NCBI GenBank assembly: GCA_036763105.1
Contig: JBAIYS010000001.1
Location: 62,001 to 126,000 of the forward strand
Direction: 5' to 3'
DNA length: 64,000 nucleotides
From: Peptococcaceae bacterium 1198_IL3148
GTDB taxonomy: Bacteria > Bacillota > Desulfotomaculia > Desulfotomaculales > Desulfohalotomaculaceae
Notes under the pieces: model-generated
Seen by the model: the letters and a program-made list of their open reading frames with translations, nothing else
What the model was told of the DNA's origin: nothing
The model's database searches: none
Made by a program: the position numbers and the translations under genes
Shown: positions 45,960 through 54,212 of the stretch, one piece after another
Layout of the letters: each line of letters starts with the position of its first letter
How positions within the stretch are numbered: position 1 is the stretch's first letter

Positions 45960-46643
45960 TTACCCATACATTCTACTAAGCTGATATTTTGAATAGGCAT
46001 CTCTACGCCGATCCATCATTTGCAGCGAATACTTAATAAAGTCCGGCAAATATTGGTCATATTTTACTTCCAGAATGACTAAATTCGGCTCCAAAGCCGG
46101 TACCATATTTATTTTGGGATTTAGTAAATCATTGTTGCGAAAGCTGGTTTTAATTGAACTGTCAAAGGTTACCCGCACGTTGCCATAGGGGTAAATATAG
46201 GCTTCTCGGGTATAGTCCACAATGGTAATGGGCTTCAATTGATAGAGCTTCATTTGCACATATAGCTCCCGCATCAGTGGCCGACTGTCATCTTCCAACC
46301 ATTGATAATCACCGCATCTAATGCGTTCATATTCCTTGGCGCTAATCCGGCATTTTTCTTTAAAGGTCATGTAATCTCGCTTGCTTTTCTTTTCCAGATT
46401 GATATAATCCCTTTGATGATCATAAAGCCGCACCCGGAATTTGGCGCGTTTATAATAGCCCTCCTTTTTCTCGGTTAAAATTTTGTTATCAAAGTTATCA
46501 AAATACACACTGCGAATTAGATATTTGCCATCATTTTTCGCATTTTTATCCAGAGGCATTAAATACCTTAGCTTGTTTTTAAGCACATAATAATCCGCTT
46601 TAGAAATGGCATGTTTTAATTCCATCCGTCCTTTGCCGGTCAT
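45960..46643 (-). CDS. VTC-domain polyphosphate polymerase-like protein
   Basis: This 227-aa protein matches the VTC domain, a tunnel-shaped triphosphate-fold enzyme. Visible features are RYLMPLDK, the basic strand motifs IRSVYFDNFDN (about 44-54), FRVRLYDHQ and NLEKKSKRDYMTFKEKCR, and an acidic metal motif NLVILEVKYDQYLP (about 193-206). In yeast Vtc4 this fold polymerises ATP into polyphosphate. It is soluble here and presumably works with the DUF4956 membrane partner. The start has AAGGAG about 6 nt upstream. Confidence 0.88.
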   Translation of the reverse strand: MTGKGRMELKHAISKADYYVLKNKLRYLMPLDKNAKNDGKYLIRSVYFDNFDNKILTEKKEGYYKRAKFRVRLYDHQRDYINLEKKSKRDYMTFKEKCRISAKEYERIRCGDYQWLEDDSRPLMRELYVQMKLYQLKPITIVDYTREAYIYPYGNVRVTFDSSIKTSFRNNDLLNPKINMVPALEPNLVILEVKYDQYLPDFIKYSLQMMDRRRDAYSKYQLSRMYG

Positions 46644-46676
46644 AAAAAACTCCTTTCTACTCCCTTAGTTTCTCAT

Positions 46677-47846
46677 TTATTGCTGATTACTTGTCAGGGT
46701 AACATCAACAGTCTGCAAATCACCCTGGCGGTAAAATTTAATTTGCACTTCATCTCCAATGGAAGATTCGGTATACAAATATTTACGCAGATCATTATCA
46801 TCTTTAATTTCTTGTCCATCTATGGCTACAATTACATCTCCCTGTTGAATTCCAGCCTTGGCAGCGGCGGAAGCTTGAGCGACATAAACAACCATTGCCC
46901 CATCTGTTAAACCCGGCGCCAATTTTTGCCTGTAGTACGGCGAGATTTCATTAAGACCTGCTAAACTAACCCCTAAATAAGGACGCACTACCTCTCCATT
47001 TTTTGTAATTTCATCAACCAGCGTGGCCACATCATTGCTGGGAATGGCAAAGCCTAATCCTTCTACGCCACTTTCAGTGATCTTTAAACTATTAATGCCC
47101 ACCAGTTGCCCCGCTAAATTAATTAGTGCGCCCCCGCTATTACCCGGATTAATGGCGGCATCTGTTTGAATAACCTCCAAGTCCCACTCTCCAGCAGAGG
47201 TATCAACCGAAATAGTCCGATTAACTGCACTAACAATTCCTTGGGTTACGGTGCGGGATAAATCCAGTCCCAGGGGGTTACCAATGGCTAACACTTGGTC
47301 GCCCGCCCGCAGCGCGTCGGAATCGCCAAATGTCAAAGGCGTAATATCATAGTTACCGCTAATTTTTAATACCGCAATATCAGTTAATGAATCGGTGCCA
47401 ACCAATTCTGCCGTCACAGTTTCACCATTATATAACGAAACCTCAATTTCCTTCGCCCCTTCAATAACATGGTTATTGGTCACAATATAAGCGGCATTAG
47501 CGGTCACTTTGTAGACAACCCCTGATCCAGTACCTTGTTTCTGTTCCACAGTGGAGCGGGTAAAGGGATTGCTTTGCTGTCCGATATTTACCACACCAAC
47601 TATGGCTTTAGAAGATTGTTCAACAATATCGGCAACTGAAACAGTGGTTGTAGAGGATATGGTTGTCGCTAGCGGTTTAACGTTGACAGAGGCAGATGTT
47701 TCTTGTTGCATACCGCCATCGACAACCCCCCCATTGAAATAGTTAATGCTTGGTACTGCTACCAAGGTTAATACCGCTCCCATTACACCGGCAACGATAT
47801 TGGTTAAAAATACCTTTAACCATGGTTTTTTTGTGGCAGTTTCCAC
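46677..47846 (-). CDS. htrA: HtrA/DegP-type trypsin-like serine protease
   Basis: This 389-aa envelope protease has one N-terminal helix (about 8-30), a trypsin domain with the triad His in VTNNHVIEG (about 121), Asp in SLTDIAVLK (about 153) and Ser in INPGNSGGALI (about 237), and one C-terminal PDZ domain (about 290-380). It degrades or refolds damaged secreted proteins. It is first in a unit with the VTC, DUF4956 and cotH genes, and a two-component system lies immediately upstream, as with CssRS-controlled HtrA in Bacillus. Confidence 0.95.
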   Translation of the reverse strand: METATKKPWLKVFLTNIVAGVMGAVLTLVAVPSINYFNGGVVDGGMQQETSASVNVKPLATTISSTTTVSVADIVEQSSKAIVGVVNIGQQSNPFTRSTVEQKQGTGSGVVYKVTANAAYIVTNNHVIEGAKEIEVSLYNGETVTAELVGTDSLTDIAVLKISGNYDITPLTFGDSDALRAGDQVLAIGNPLGLDLSRTVTQGIVSAVNRTISVDTSAGEWDLEVIQTDAAINPGNSGGALINLAGQLVGINSLKITESGVEGLGFAIPSNDVATLVDEITKNGEVVRPYLGVSLAGLNEISPYYRQKLAPGLTDGAMVVYVAQASAAAKAGIQQGDVIVAIDGQEIKDDNDLRKYLYTESSIGDEVQIKFYRQGDLQTVDVTLTSNQQ

Positions 47847-47952
47847 AATTAATCACCTCTTTCTTCTATCTCTAACGATTGTTATTGTAACCCCCCAATG
47901 TGTCAGGAAAATGTCAAGGTAAATTTTTATATAAGGGGAATTGAAAATAAAA

Positions 47953-47978
47953 AAGCTACCAACATAAGTTAGTAGCTT
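47953..47978 (-). terminator. Terminator after the histidine kinase gene
   Basis: An 11-bp stem (47953-47963 with 47968-47978, one G-U pair) is followed by a T-run on the minus strand. It separates the two-component system from htrA. Confidence 0.8.
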
Positions 47979-48028
47979 AAAGAAACATTTGCTCGTTCAC
48001 AGGCAAGCATGGAAGCCTTCTCTACAAT

Positions 48029-49453
48029 TTAATCCGCCTTCGGTAAGCTAACGCGGAAGGTGGTACCGGCTGGCGAACTGGTTCGCAGTTCGAGATCGCC
48101 CCCCAGAGATTGGGCAATCATTTTACTAAAGGGTAATCCTAAACCCAGTCCGCCCACTTTATATTTTTTGTTTGCCCCTCGGTAAAAACGTTCAAAAATA
48201 TAGGCTTGCTCCTCTTCGGGAATGCCTATGCCAGTGTCGGTTACATCAATGGTAACGTGATTTTGTTCCGTTCCCAGACTGACTTCAATTGTTCCCCCAC
48301 TGCCAATGACATGTTTAGCATTATTAAGTAAATTGGTGATGATTTGCTGAAATCGAATGGGATCTACTTTTACCTCTACCGTTTCATCCAGCAATGACAC
48401 CGCTATTTCAACATCCCCTTCGTCCTGGGTAATTTGCCATTGGCGAGTACAGTCCCTCACCAGCCTATTGATTGAATGAATTTCCTTTGTCACTGGCACA
48501 GCATTGGCGGCGAAGGTGTTAAAGGCCAATAAATCTTCCACCATTTTCTTTATTTTAGCTGTTTCTTTTAAAGATATTTCCAAAAACTCCTTGGCCTCAG
48601 CCCCTTCTACCACACCATCATTCACCGCCTGTAACAACCCGCTGATGGATGTGACTGGGGTCTTTAATTCATGGGTAACACCGGCCAACAATTCTGTGCG
48701 CAGTGTTTCCAGTTGCTTTAGCTTTTGGGACATCTCTTTAAAGGAATTAATCAGCTCATATACCTCTGCTTCCTTTACATCACTGGGAAGGTCAATATTA
48801 TAATCCCCCTCTTCCACTTGCCGGGCCGCTGCTGCCACCTGCTTAATCGGTTTAGATAATCTTCCCGATAAAAAATAGATGGCCGCCCAACCCAGTAAAG
48901 CCAGGCTAATAATCATAACGGCCAATTGCCGATATTCCTGATTCACCCGGGACAGGTTTTGCTCTAATTCCATAAATACCACATAGCCCAACAAAAATGA
49001 TGCCGTTTCAATGGGCTTTTTAACCACATATAAATGCCCTAATTTTTCATCAGCGGCTAACCTTTGCACTTCATCTTCATTATTTAATATTGCCGGATGT
49101 AACCGCTGTTCCATTGGATTTGGCGGACGGTTGCTGAAAAGTATTTTCCCTCCGGGATTGACAATATAAATGAAGGGGTTAATTTCCATATCTATAAGCC
49201 GACCACGATCAACCAAAAAACGGTGGACGTCCCTTTCCGGTGGCATTCTCTCTTCATTGTTATTTACAATGCGATTGGCAGTTTCTTCGGCCATAAACTC
49301 CATCAAATTTAAGCGGTTCTCCAATGTGCTATGTCGAATCCACAATGCCGAAATAATCGCCACCACCACCAGTCCAACCACCAGCGTGATTAAATACTGG
49401 GTGATCCAGTAACGCTGCAGTGGTATTTTTTTATCGCTATTTTTCATAAACAC
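48029..49453 (-). CDS. Sensor histidine kinase (HAMP-HisKA-HATPase)
   Basis: This 474-aa membrane kinase has helices at about 15-38 and 172-193 flanking an extracytoplasmic sensor, a HAMP domain (about 195-245), the H-box AGVTHELKTPVTSISG (about 258-273) and a HATPase domain with N-box NLLNNAKHV, G1 DTGIGIPEEEQ and G2 GGLGLGLPF. It overlaps the response regulator gene by 17 nt. Its placement before htrA suggests a role in sensing envelope stress. Confidence 0.95.
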   Translation of the reverse strand: MFMKNSDKKIPLQRYWITQYLITLVVGLVVVAIISALWIRHSTLENRLNLMEFMAEETANRIVNNNEERMPPERDVHRFLVDRGRLIDMEINPFIYIVNPGGKILFSNRPPNPMEQRLHPAILNNEDEVQRLAADEKLGHLYVVKKPIETASFLLGYVVFMELEQNLSRVNQEYRQLAVMIISLALLGWAAIYFLSGRLSKPIKQVAAAARQVEEGDYNIDLPSDVKEAEVYELINSFKEMSQKLKQLETLRTELLAGVTHELKTPVTSISGLLQAVNDGVVEGAEAKEFLEISLKETAKIKKMVEDLLAFNTFAANAVPVTKEIHSINRLVRDCTRQWQITQDEGDVEIAVSLLDETVEVKVDPIRFQQIITNLLNNAKHVIGSGGTIEVSLGTEQNHVTIDVTDTGIGIPEEEQAYIFERFYRGANKKYKVGGLGLGLPFSKMIAQSLGGDLELRTSSPAGTTFRVSLPKAD

Positions 49454-50135
49454 TAAACTGATACCCCAATCCCCGAAGTGTTCTAATTTCTCCCTCTGAC
49501 ACTGGCCAGTCTTGCAGCGCTTTTCTTAATCTTTTAATGGATAAATCAACCGCCCGGTCGCTGCCTTCGTACTCCCAGCCCCAAACCTGTTCAATCAATT
49601 GCTCCCTGGTAAAGGTTTGGTTTGGATATTCGACAAAAAACAGCAATAAAGACAAATCCCGGGGCGTTAAAGCAATTTCTTCACCGTCAACCTTCACCCG
49701 GTGGGCCTGCAGGTCCACCTCTAATCGTCCATAGCGCTTTACCGGATGATCACTTTTTTCTGATCGTCGCAACACTGCCTTCACCCGGGCTACCACCTCA
49801 TCGCCCACAAAGGGTTTGGAAATATAATCGTCCGCGCCTTTATTTAAACCACTTAACCGATAATTGATGTCTCCCAAAGCGGTCAGCATAATAACGGGAC
49901 AACTGCTTATCTCTCTAATTTCTTTTAAAATCTTCCAGCCATCCTTACCCGGCAGCATGACATCTAGTAACACTAAGGCTGGCTTCACCTCTTTAAATTT
50001 TGCCATGGCCTCATGGCCAGCAAATACTTGCACCGGGTGGAAATTGGCTTTTTGCAGATATGCCTTTAACACCTGGCTAATGGGATACTCGTCTTCAACA
50101 ATTAAAATTTTTTTCATACTTCCTGCTCCAAACAA
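49437..50135 (-). CDS. OmpR/PhoB-family response regulator
   Basis: This 232-aa regulator has an N-terminal receiver domain with the acidic pair ED (about 15-16), the phospho-acceptor Asp in LVLLDVMLPGKDGW (about 58) and Lys in YISKPF. The C-terminal winged helix ends in ELRTLRGLGYQF-type sequence (EIRTLRGLGYQFSVY). An earlier start is possible; the best start is the ATG at 50117 (MKKILIVEDE), with AGGAAG upstream. It is co-transcribed with the kinase. Confidence 0.94.
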   Translation of the reverse strand: MFGAGSMKKILIVEDEYPISQVLKAYLQKANFHPVQVFAGHEAMAKFKEVKPALVLLDVMLPGKDGWKILKEIREISSCPVIMLTALGDINYRLSGLNKGADDYISKPFVGDEVVARVKAVLRRSEKSDHPVKRYGRLEVDLQAHRVKVDGEEIALTPRDLSLLLFFVEYPNQTFTREQLIEQVWGWEYEGSDRAVDLSIKRLRKALQDWPVSEGEIRTLRGLGYQFSVYEK

Positions 50136-50238
50136 TAAAATCTACTTTACTATATCATGTCTAGATGTCAGAACAATGTCAAGAAAACGCATTTTATTGT
50201 ATAATTAGTTATAGATTTATTAAGGAGTGGTTTGAATT

Positions 50239-50571
50239 ATGAAACTTGGCTTAATTAGATGTGCACAAACCGAGGATATGTGTCCTAGCACTACCTGCCT
50301 CAAAGTGATTAAAGAAAAAAAGGCGGCCTTCGAAGGTATTAATGAAGAAATAGAAATTGTCGGCTTCAATACCTGCGGCGGCTGCCCCGGTAAAAAAGCA
50401 GTCACCAGAGCGGCAGAAATGGTAAAGAGAGGTGCCGATGCCATCGCTTTAGCCTCCTGTATCACCAAAGGTAGTCCCATTTCTTTCACCTGTCCTTTTA
50501 ACGAACAAATGAAAGCGGCAATTATAAAAAAATTAGGGGATAATATAAAAATCATTGATTATACACACTAA
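50239..50571 (+). CDS. CGGC-domain protein
   Basis: This 110-aa protein has the family's namesake motif in FNTCGGCPGKKAV (about 43-55), three further cysteines (CAQTEDMCPSTTC at 8-20) and CITKGSPISFTCPF. The cysteines are suited to bind metal or an iron-sulfur cluster, but no function is established for CGGC proteins, which are frequent in anaerobes. A GGAGTGG ribosome site precedes the ATG. It may be co-transcribed with the kinase gene 24 nt downstream. Confidence 0.9.
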   Translation: MKLGLIRCAQTEDMCPSTTCLKVIKEKKAAFEGINEEIEIVGFNTCGGCPGKKAVTRAAEMVKRGADAIALASCITKGSPISFTCPFNEQMKAAIIKKLGDNIKIIDYTH

Positions 50572-50595
50572 GTACCCGTTGAAGGAGCAAAAATT

Positions 50596-51471
50596 ATGCA
50601 TAATTTAGTCAAAAGGGTGGCTGCCATTCATGATTTATCAGGCTTTGGCAGAGGCTCCCTAACCGCAATCATACCTGTGCTCTCATTTATGGGTATCCAA
50701 GTATGCCCTTTCCCAACGGCAGTTTTATCTACCCATACCGGGGGTTTTAAAGACTTTACCTTTATAGATCTCACCGATCATATGGAAAGTTATATGAATC
50801 ATTGGCAAAGAGAAAAAATAGAATTTGATTGTATCTATAGCGGCTTTTTAGGTTCACCAAAACAAATTGATATTATTTCAAGGTTTATTGACAACTTTAG
50901 AGACCAGTCCAACATGGTTGTGGTGGACCCAGTGATGGCAGACAATGGCAAACTGTATACAACGATGGATGAAACCATGGTTGAAAAAATGAAGGAATTA
51001 ATTAAAAAGGCAGACATAATTACGCCAAACTTCACCGAAGCGGCCTTTTTATTAAATAAACCCATTGTCAATTCTATTACGGTAGAAGAAATTAAACAGT
51101 GGCTGAGGGAATTATCCGCTATGGGACCCTCCATTGCGATTATTACCAGTGTGCCGAATATTAATGAATTGGGCAATACATATGTAATGGCCTACGACCG
51201 ACCAAATAACAAAATCTGGAAGGTTGGTTGTAAATATATTCCCGCTGAATATCCCGGCACCGGGGATACCTTTACCAGTGTATTAATTGGCAGTTTGCTG
51301 ACCGGGAATAGTTTACCCATCGCTTTGGATAAATCAGTACAATTTATCACCACCGCCATAAGAGCCAGCTACGGATTTAATTATGATAAAAGGGAAGGGG
51401 TATTGCTAGAAAAGGTGTTAGATACCCTAAGATTGCCGGTGATGATCAACAGCTATGAGTTGGTGGAATAA
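50596..51471 (+). CDS. Pyridoxamine/pyridoxal kinase-like protein (PdxY type)
   Basis: This 291-aa ribokinase-fold protein starts with VAAIHDLSGFGRGSLTAIIPVLS (about 8-30) and has the anion-hole motif YPGTGDTFTSVLIGSLLTG (about 215-233) with the catalytic Asp. This version, with PVMADNGKLY and ADIITPNFTEA, is the clostridial pyridoxamine kinase that phosphorylates B6 vitamers. GAAGGAG precedes the ATG. It ends at a strong terminator. Confidence 0.9.
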   Translation: MHNLVKRVAAIHDLSGFGRGSLTAIIPVLSFMGIQVCPFPTAVLSTHTGGFKDFTFIDLTDHMESYMNHWQREKIEFDCIYSGFLGSPKQIDIISRFIDNFRDQSNMVVVDPVMADNGKLYTTMDETMVEKMKELIKKADIITPNFTEAAFLLNKPIVNSITVEEIKQWLRELSAMGPSIAIITSVPNINELGNTYVMAYDRPNNKIWKVGCKYIPAEYPGTGDTFTSVLIGSLLTGNSLPIALDKSVQFITTAIRASYGFNYDKREGVLLEKVLDTLRLPVMINSYELVE

Positions 51472-51481
51472 GGGCACTAAT

Positions 51482-51526
51482 GTAAAGGGGTTATTCTACA
51501 TTTTGATGGTAGAATAACCCCTTTAC
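51482..51526. terminator. Bidirectional terminator, 18-bp stem
   Basis: GTAAAGGGGTTATTCTAC (51482-51499) is the perfect inverted copy of 51509-51526. It lies between the convergent pyridoxamine-kinase and amidohydrolase genes. The stem is unusually long. Confidence 0.85.
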
Positions 51527-51528
51527 AT

Positions 51529-52263
51529 CTATTTCACACCCATTAGTTTCGCTGCATTGTTGTAAAAAACATCTGCTAAACCTTGCTCATCTAAGCCACT
51601 GGTTAACACCTTCTGCATTTCCACCGTTGGATGGTGGAAGGGGGCATCGGTGCCAAACATAATTCTATCCTTGCCAATTTCATCGTAGGCTTGTTTGATT
51701 TTGCTACCCATGGGCATGCCGGACATTTCCAGGTAAAGATTATCGTAGCGCTTAGCCATTTTTAAACTGGCATCAATGTAAACACCATGGCCGTGTCCCA
51801 TGTGGATCATCACCACTTTAACTTTGGGAAAACGCTCCGCTAACAAACCAATACTCCATGGTAAAGAGTATGGGGGGTGTCCACAGTGGATAAACACCGG
51901 AATGTTCAAATCCTCTGCTGCCTGCATAATGGGATCAAGAAATTCGTCATCAGCAACGTAGGCATGCATTAGGGGGTGCAATTTAATACCCACAAAGCCC
52001 TCTGTTTTAACATAATGCTGTATTTTTCCAACCACCGTTTCTCCTTCAAAGGGACTGACAAATACAATGGGTAAAATTCTGCCGGGATATTTTTTATACG
52101 CAGCCGCAACGTTATCATTGTCAATAATATCGGTACCACATAAAATCACTTTTTCTATTTCATATTCATTCATTTGGCTAATTAAAGCCTCGGCATCAAT
52201 TGATACACCGGCCCAACCACCAAAATCACCAATATGTGCATGGGCATCAATTTTTTTCACCAC
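51529..52263 (-). CDS. Amidohydrolase-2-family metal-dependent hydrolase
   Basis: This 244-aa TIM-barrel protein has the N-terminal metal motif DAHAHIG (6-12), HCGHPPY (about 126) and the C-terminal Asp in FGTDAPFHHP (about 208-217). This pattern is amidohydrolase family 2, which includes decarboxylases and lactone or amide hydrolases. The substrate cannot be predicted. It stands alone, with divergent flanks. Confidence 0.88.
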   Translation of the reverse strand: MVKKIDAHAHIGDFGGWAGVSIDAEALISQMNEYEIEKVILCGTDIIDNDNVAAAYKKYPGRILPIVFVSPFEGETVVGKIQHYVKTEGFVGIKLHPLMHAYVADDEFLDPIMQAAEDLNIPVFIHCGHPPYSLPWSIGLLAERFPKVKVVMIHMGHGHGVYIDASLKMAKRYDNLYLEMSGMPMGSKIKQAYDEIGKDRIMFGTDAPFHHPTVEMQKVLTSGLDEQGLADVFYNNAAKLMGVK

Positions 52264-52469
52264 TATCGCTCCTTATATATTTTAAATTTTAAAGACAAAT
52301 ACATTATATCAAAGAATTCGTTAAAAGCCGCCTACGATAAATTCTTAGCCATTATAATTTGCTAAATTTCTGTTTGGATTGTTAATTAGTCGTATTTTGT
52401 TGAATATTGTATTCTAATGGCCTTTATGATAAAATAAATATAAGCTAATATCATATTCACTTGATTTAC

Positions 52470-52497
52470 CCGCCTTAATTTTCAGGCGGTTTTTTTT
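52470..52497 (+). terminator. Short terminator upstream of the winged-helix gene
   Basis: CCGCC (52470-52474) pairs with GGCGG (52485-52489) and eight T residues follow. It lies 86 nt before the start codon, on the same strand as the gene. AT-rich DNA upstream (52380-52445) includes TTGAAT- and TAAAAT-like promoter elements. It could attenuate the downstream gene or end a short RNA. Apart from this, 52264-52582 shows nothing recognisable. Confidence 0.65.
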
Positions 52498-52582
52498 ATG
52501 TCTAAATGGTTACCCACATTATTTTGTGGTTAATCTTTGTTTTTCGGGAATAATAACGTCAGTGATTGGAGGTGGTGCAGGG

Positions 52583-52843
52583 ATGTTAAAGGCAGTTAAC
52601 GTACTGGCCAAGTTTGACGAAGTGCCGAGAAATGTTTTGGTGTTTATTGCCAACCATTCAACGCCGGACGGAATGTTGATTTACCCTGCTAAAAATATGG
52701 CCCGTGAGTTAGGCTATTCAGAATTTGAAGTTAAACAAGCCATAGATTATCTGGAGAGCCAAGGTGTCATTGACGTGCGGGAGGGTCAAGATAAAGAGGA
52801 ACCAAATGTCATTCTCTATAAAGAAGAATGGTTATTATCTTAA
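52583..52843 (+). CDS. Small winged-helix-like protein
   Basis: The 86-aa product has a winged helix-turn-helix pattern: NVLVFIANHSTPDGMLIYP, then a recognition-helix-like ELGYSEFEVKQAIDYLESQG (about 42-61) and a wing. I chose the ATG at 52583, preceded by GGAGGTGG, although the frame is open from 52526. The fold suggests DNA binding but the target is unknown. It is monocistronic with a strong terminator. Confidence 0.7.
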   Translation: MLKAVNVLAKFDEVPRNVLVFIANHSTPDGMLIYPAKNMARELGYSEFEVKQAIDYLESQGVIDVREGQDKEEPNVILYKEEWLLS

Positions 52844-52882
52844 AAAATGACGGCACCTTTAGTTTGGGTGCCGTCATTTTTT
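52842..52882. terminator. Bidirectional terminator
   Basis: AAAAAATGACGGCACC (52842-52857) pairs with GGTGCCGTCATTTTTT (52867-52882), a 16-bp stem with T-runs on both strands. It serves both convergent genes. Confidence 0.93.
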
Positions 52883-54049
52883 AAAGGTTATTTTTATATC
52901 CACTATTTCAGGTCGGTTGCCCAGCCTAATGGGTGGTCCCCAAGTACCAAAACCGTTAGAAACAATCACCTGCAGATTATCTTTAGCTAAATAGCCCCAG
53001 TCCACTTCAAATATCCTCTGGGTAATTAAATGGTTGGGAAATATTTGCCCCCGGTGAGTATGTCCCGACAGTTGCAAGTCTACGCCCAACTGATCGGCTT
53101 CAGCTAAATTATAGGGCTGATGATCCAGCAATATTATTGGTAAGCCTTTGTCTAGTTCTTTAACTAATTCTGTCAGTGGTTTTCTCGGTTGCCCAGTGGT
53201 ATAGGTGCTGGATAAATCATTGCGGCCCACAACATAAAAGCTATCGGCTATTTTTACTGTTTCATCTATCAACACCTGCACGTTGGCTGCCTCTAAATTC
53301 TCCACCGTCTCCTGCACATGGCCGTTAATGTGCTCGTGGTTACCTAATACCGCAAACACACCCAAAGGGGGCTGTAGTTCCTTAAAGACATCGGTCACCC
53401 GCTGCTCGGTAAATAAACTGATATCACTATCCACCACATCACCCGCCAGCAACACAATGTCCGGTTGCAGTTCATTTATCATGTCCACCATCACCTGTAA
53501 CCGATCGTCGTCTACAATTTTGCCCAGGTGGGTATCGGACACCATGACCACATGGAGTGGGGATAAATTAGATTGCTTGTCAATATTGATTTGATAACTA
53601 TTAACCCATGGGTTGTGGGCGTTCCAAGTGCCGTAAGTCAAAACAGCCACCATTAAAACCAGCACCCCCACCGCCAACGGATTCACTTTGTTTGGTTGAA
53701 ACCTAAACCAACTGGGCAAAAACCGTAACCGTTTATCCAGTACTTTAAGCAATCCAATTACCAGTAATATTAAAATCAGATAATAAAGGGCGGCCAGCCA
53801 ATAGCCCCCCAGCCAGCTGAGTACCAACTGTACAGAGCTGGGCAAAAATTCATTTCCTATTCTAACAATCACAAAGGCCCAAGACGTTAACCAAAACAGT
53901 AGCCAAAACACCCATCTATTTGAATGGCTTAGGTGTTTAAATATACCATGCCAGGCCAACCGTCCCAAAAAATAATTTATTAAGCCATAGGCAAAAAATA
54001 CCCCAATTAGTGCTAAGGTTGTTATCATATTTTTGGCCAACTCCGTCAT
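52874..54049 (-). CDS. YkuE-like membrane metallophosphoesterase
   Basis: This 391-aa protein has four N-terminal membrane helices (about 5-125) and a calcineurin-like phosphoesterase domain with MVSDTHLGK (about 168), LAGDVVDSD (about 200), LGNHEHING (about 237) and LSGHTHRGQ (about 331). The motifs bind two metal ions. Relatives such as Bacillus YkuE hydrolyse phosphodiesters at the envelope. The function here is not determined by context. Confidence 0.92.
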   Translation of the reverse strand: MTELAKNMITTLALIGVFFAYGLINYFLGRLAWHGIFKHLSHSNRWVFWLLFWLTSWAFVIVRIGNEFLPSSVQLVLSWLGGYWLAALYYLILILLVIGLLKVLDKRLRFLPSWFRFQPNKVNPLAVGVLVLMVAVLTYGTWNAHNPWVNSYQINIDKQSNLSPLHVVMVSDTHLGKIVDDDRLQVMVDMINELQPDIVLLAGDVVDSDISLFTEQRVTDVFKELQPPLGVFAVLGNHEHINGHVQETVENLEAANVQVLIDETVKIADSFYVVGRNDLSSTYTTGQPRKPLTELVKELDKGLPIILLDHQPYNLAEADQLGVDLQLSGHTHRGQIFPNHLITQRIFEVDWGYLAKDNLQVIVSNGFGTWGPPIRLGNRPEIVDIKITFKK

Positions 54050-54140
54050 TTAAAGTATTTACACACTACACAAATATATAGTCTAATTTTAAACTTTACA
54101 TAAACCCTTCAGAATAGTCAATAGTTTTTACCATAATAAA

Positions 54141-54179
54141 AAGAGATGCCCACCGCACAATGTGCCGTTAGCATCTCTC
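54141..54179 (-). terminator. Terminator after the chemoreceptor gene
   Basis: An 8-bp stem, AGAGATGC (54142-54149) with GCATCTCT (54171-54178), encloses an inner GCACA/TGTGC hairpin. TTTTTATT follows on the minus strand. Confidence 0.8.
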
Positions 54180-54212
54180 TATTATTTTATAGAATTTAAT
54201 GGTTAGTTGTAA

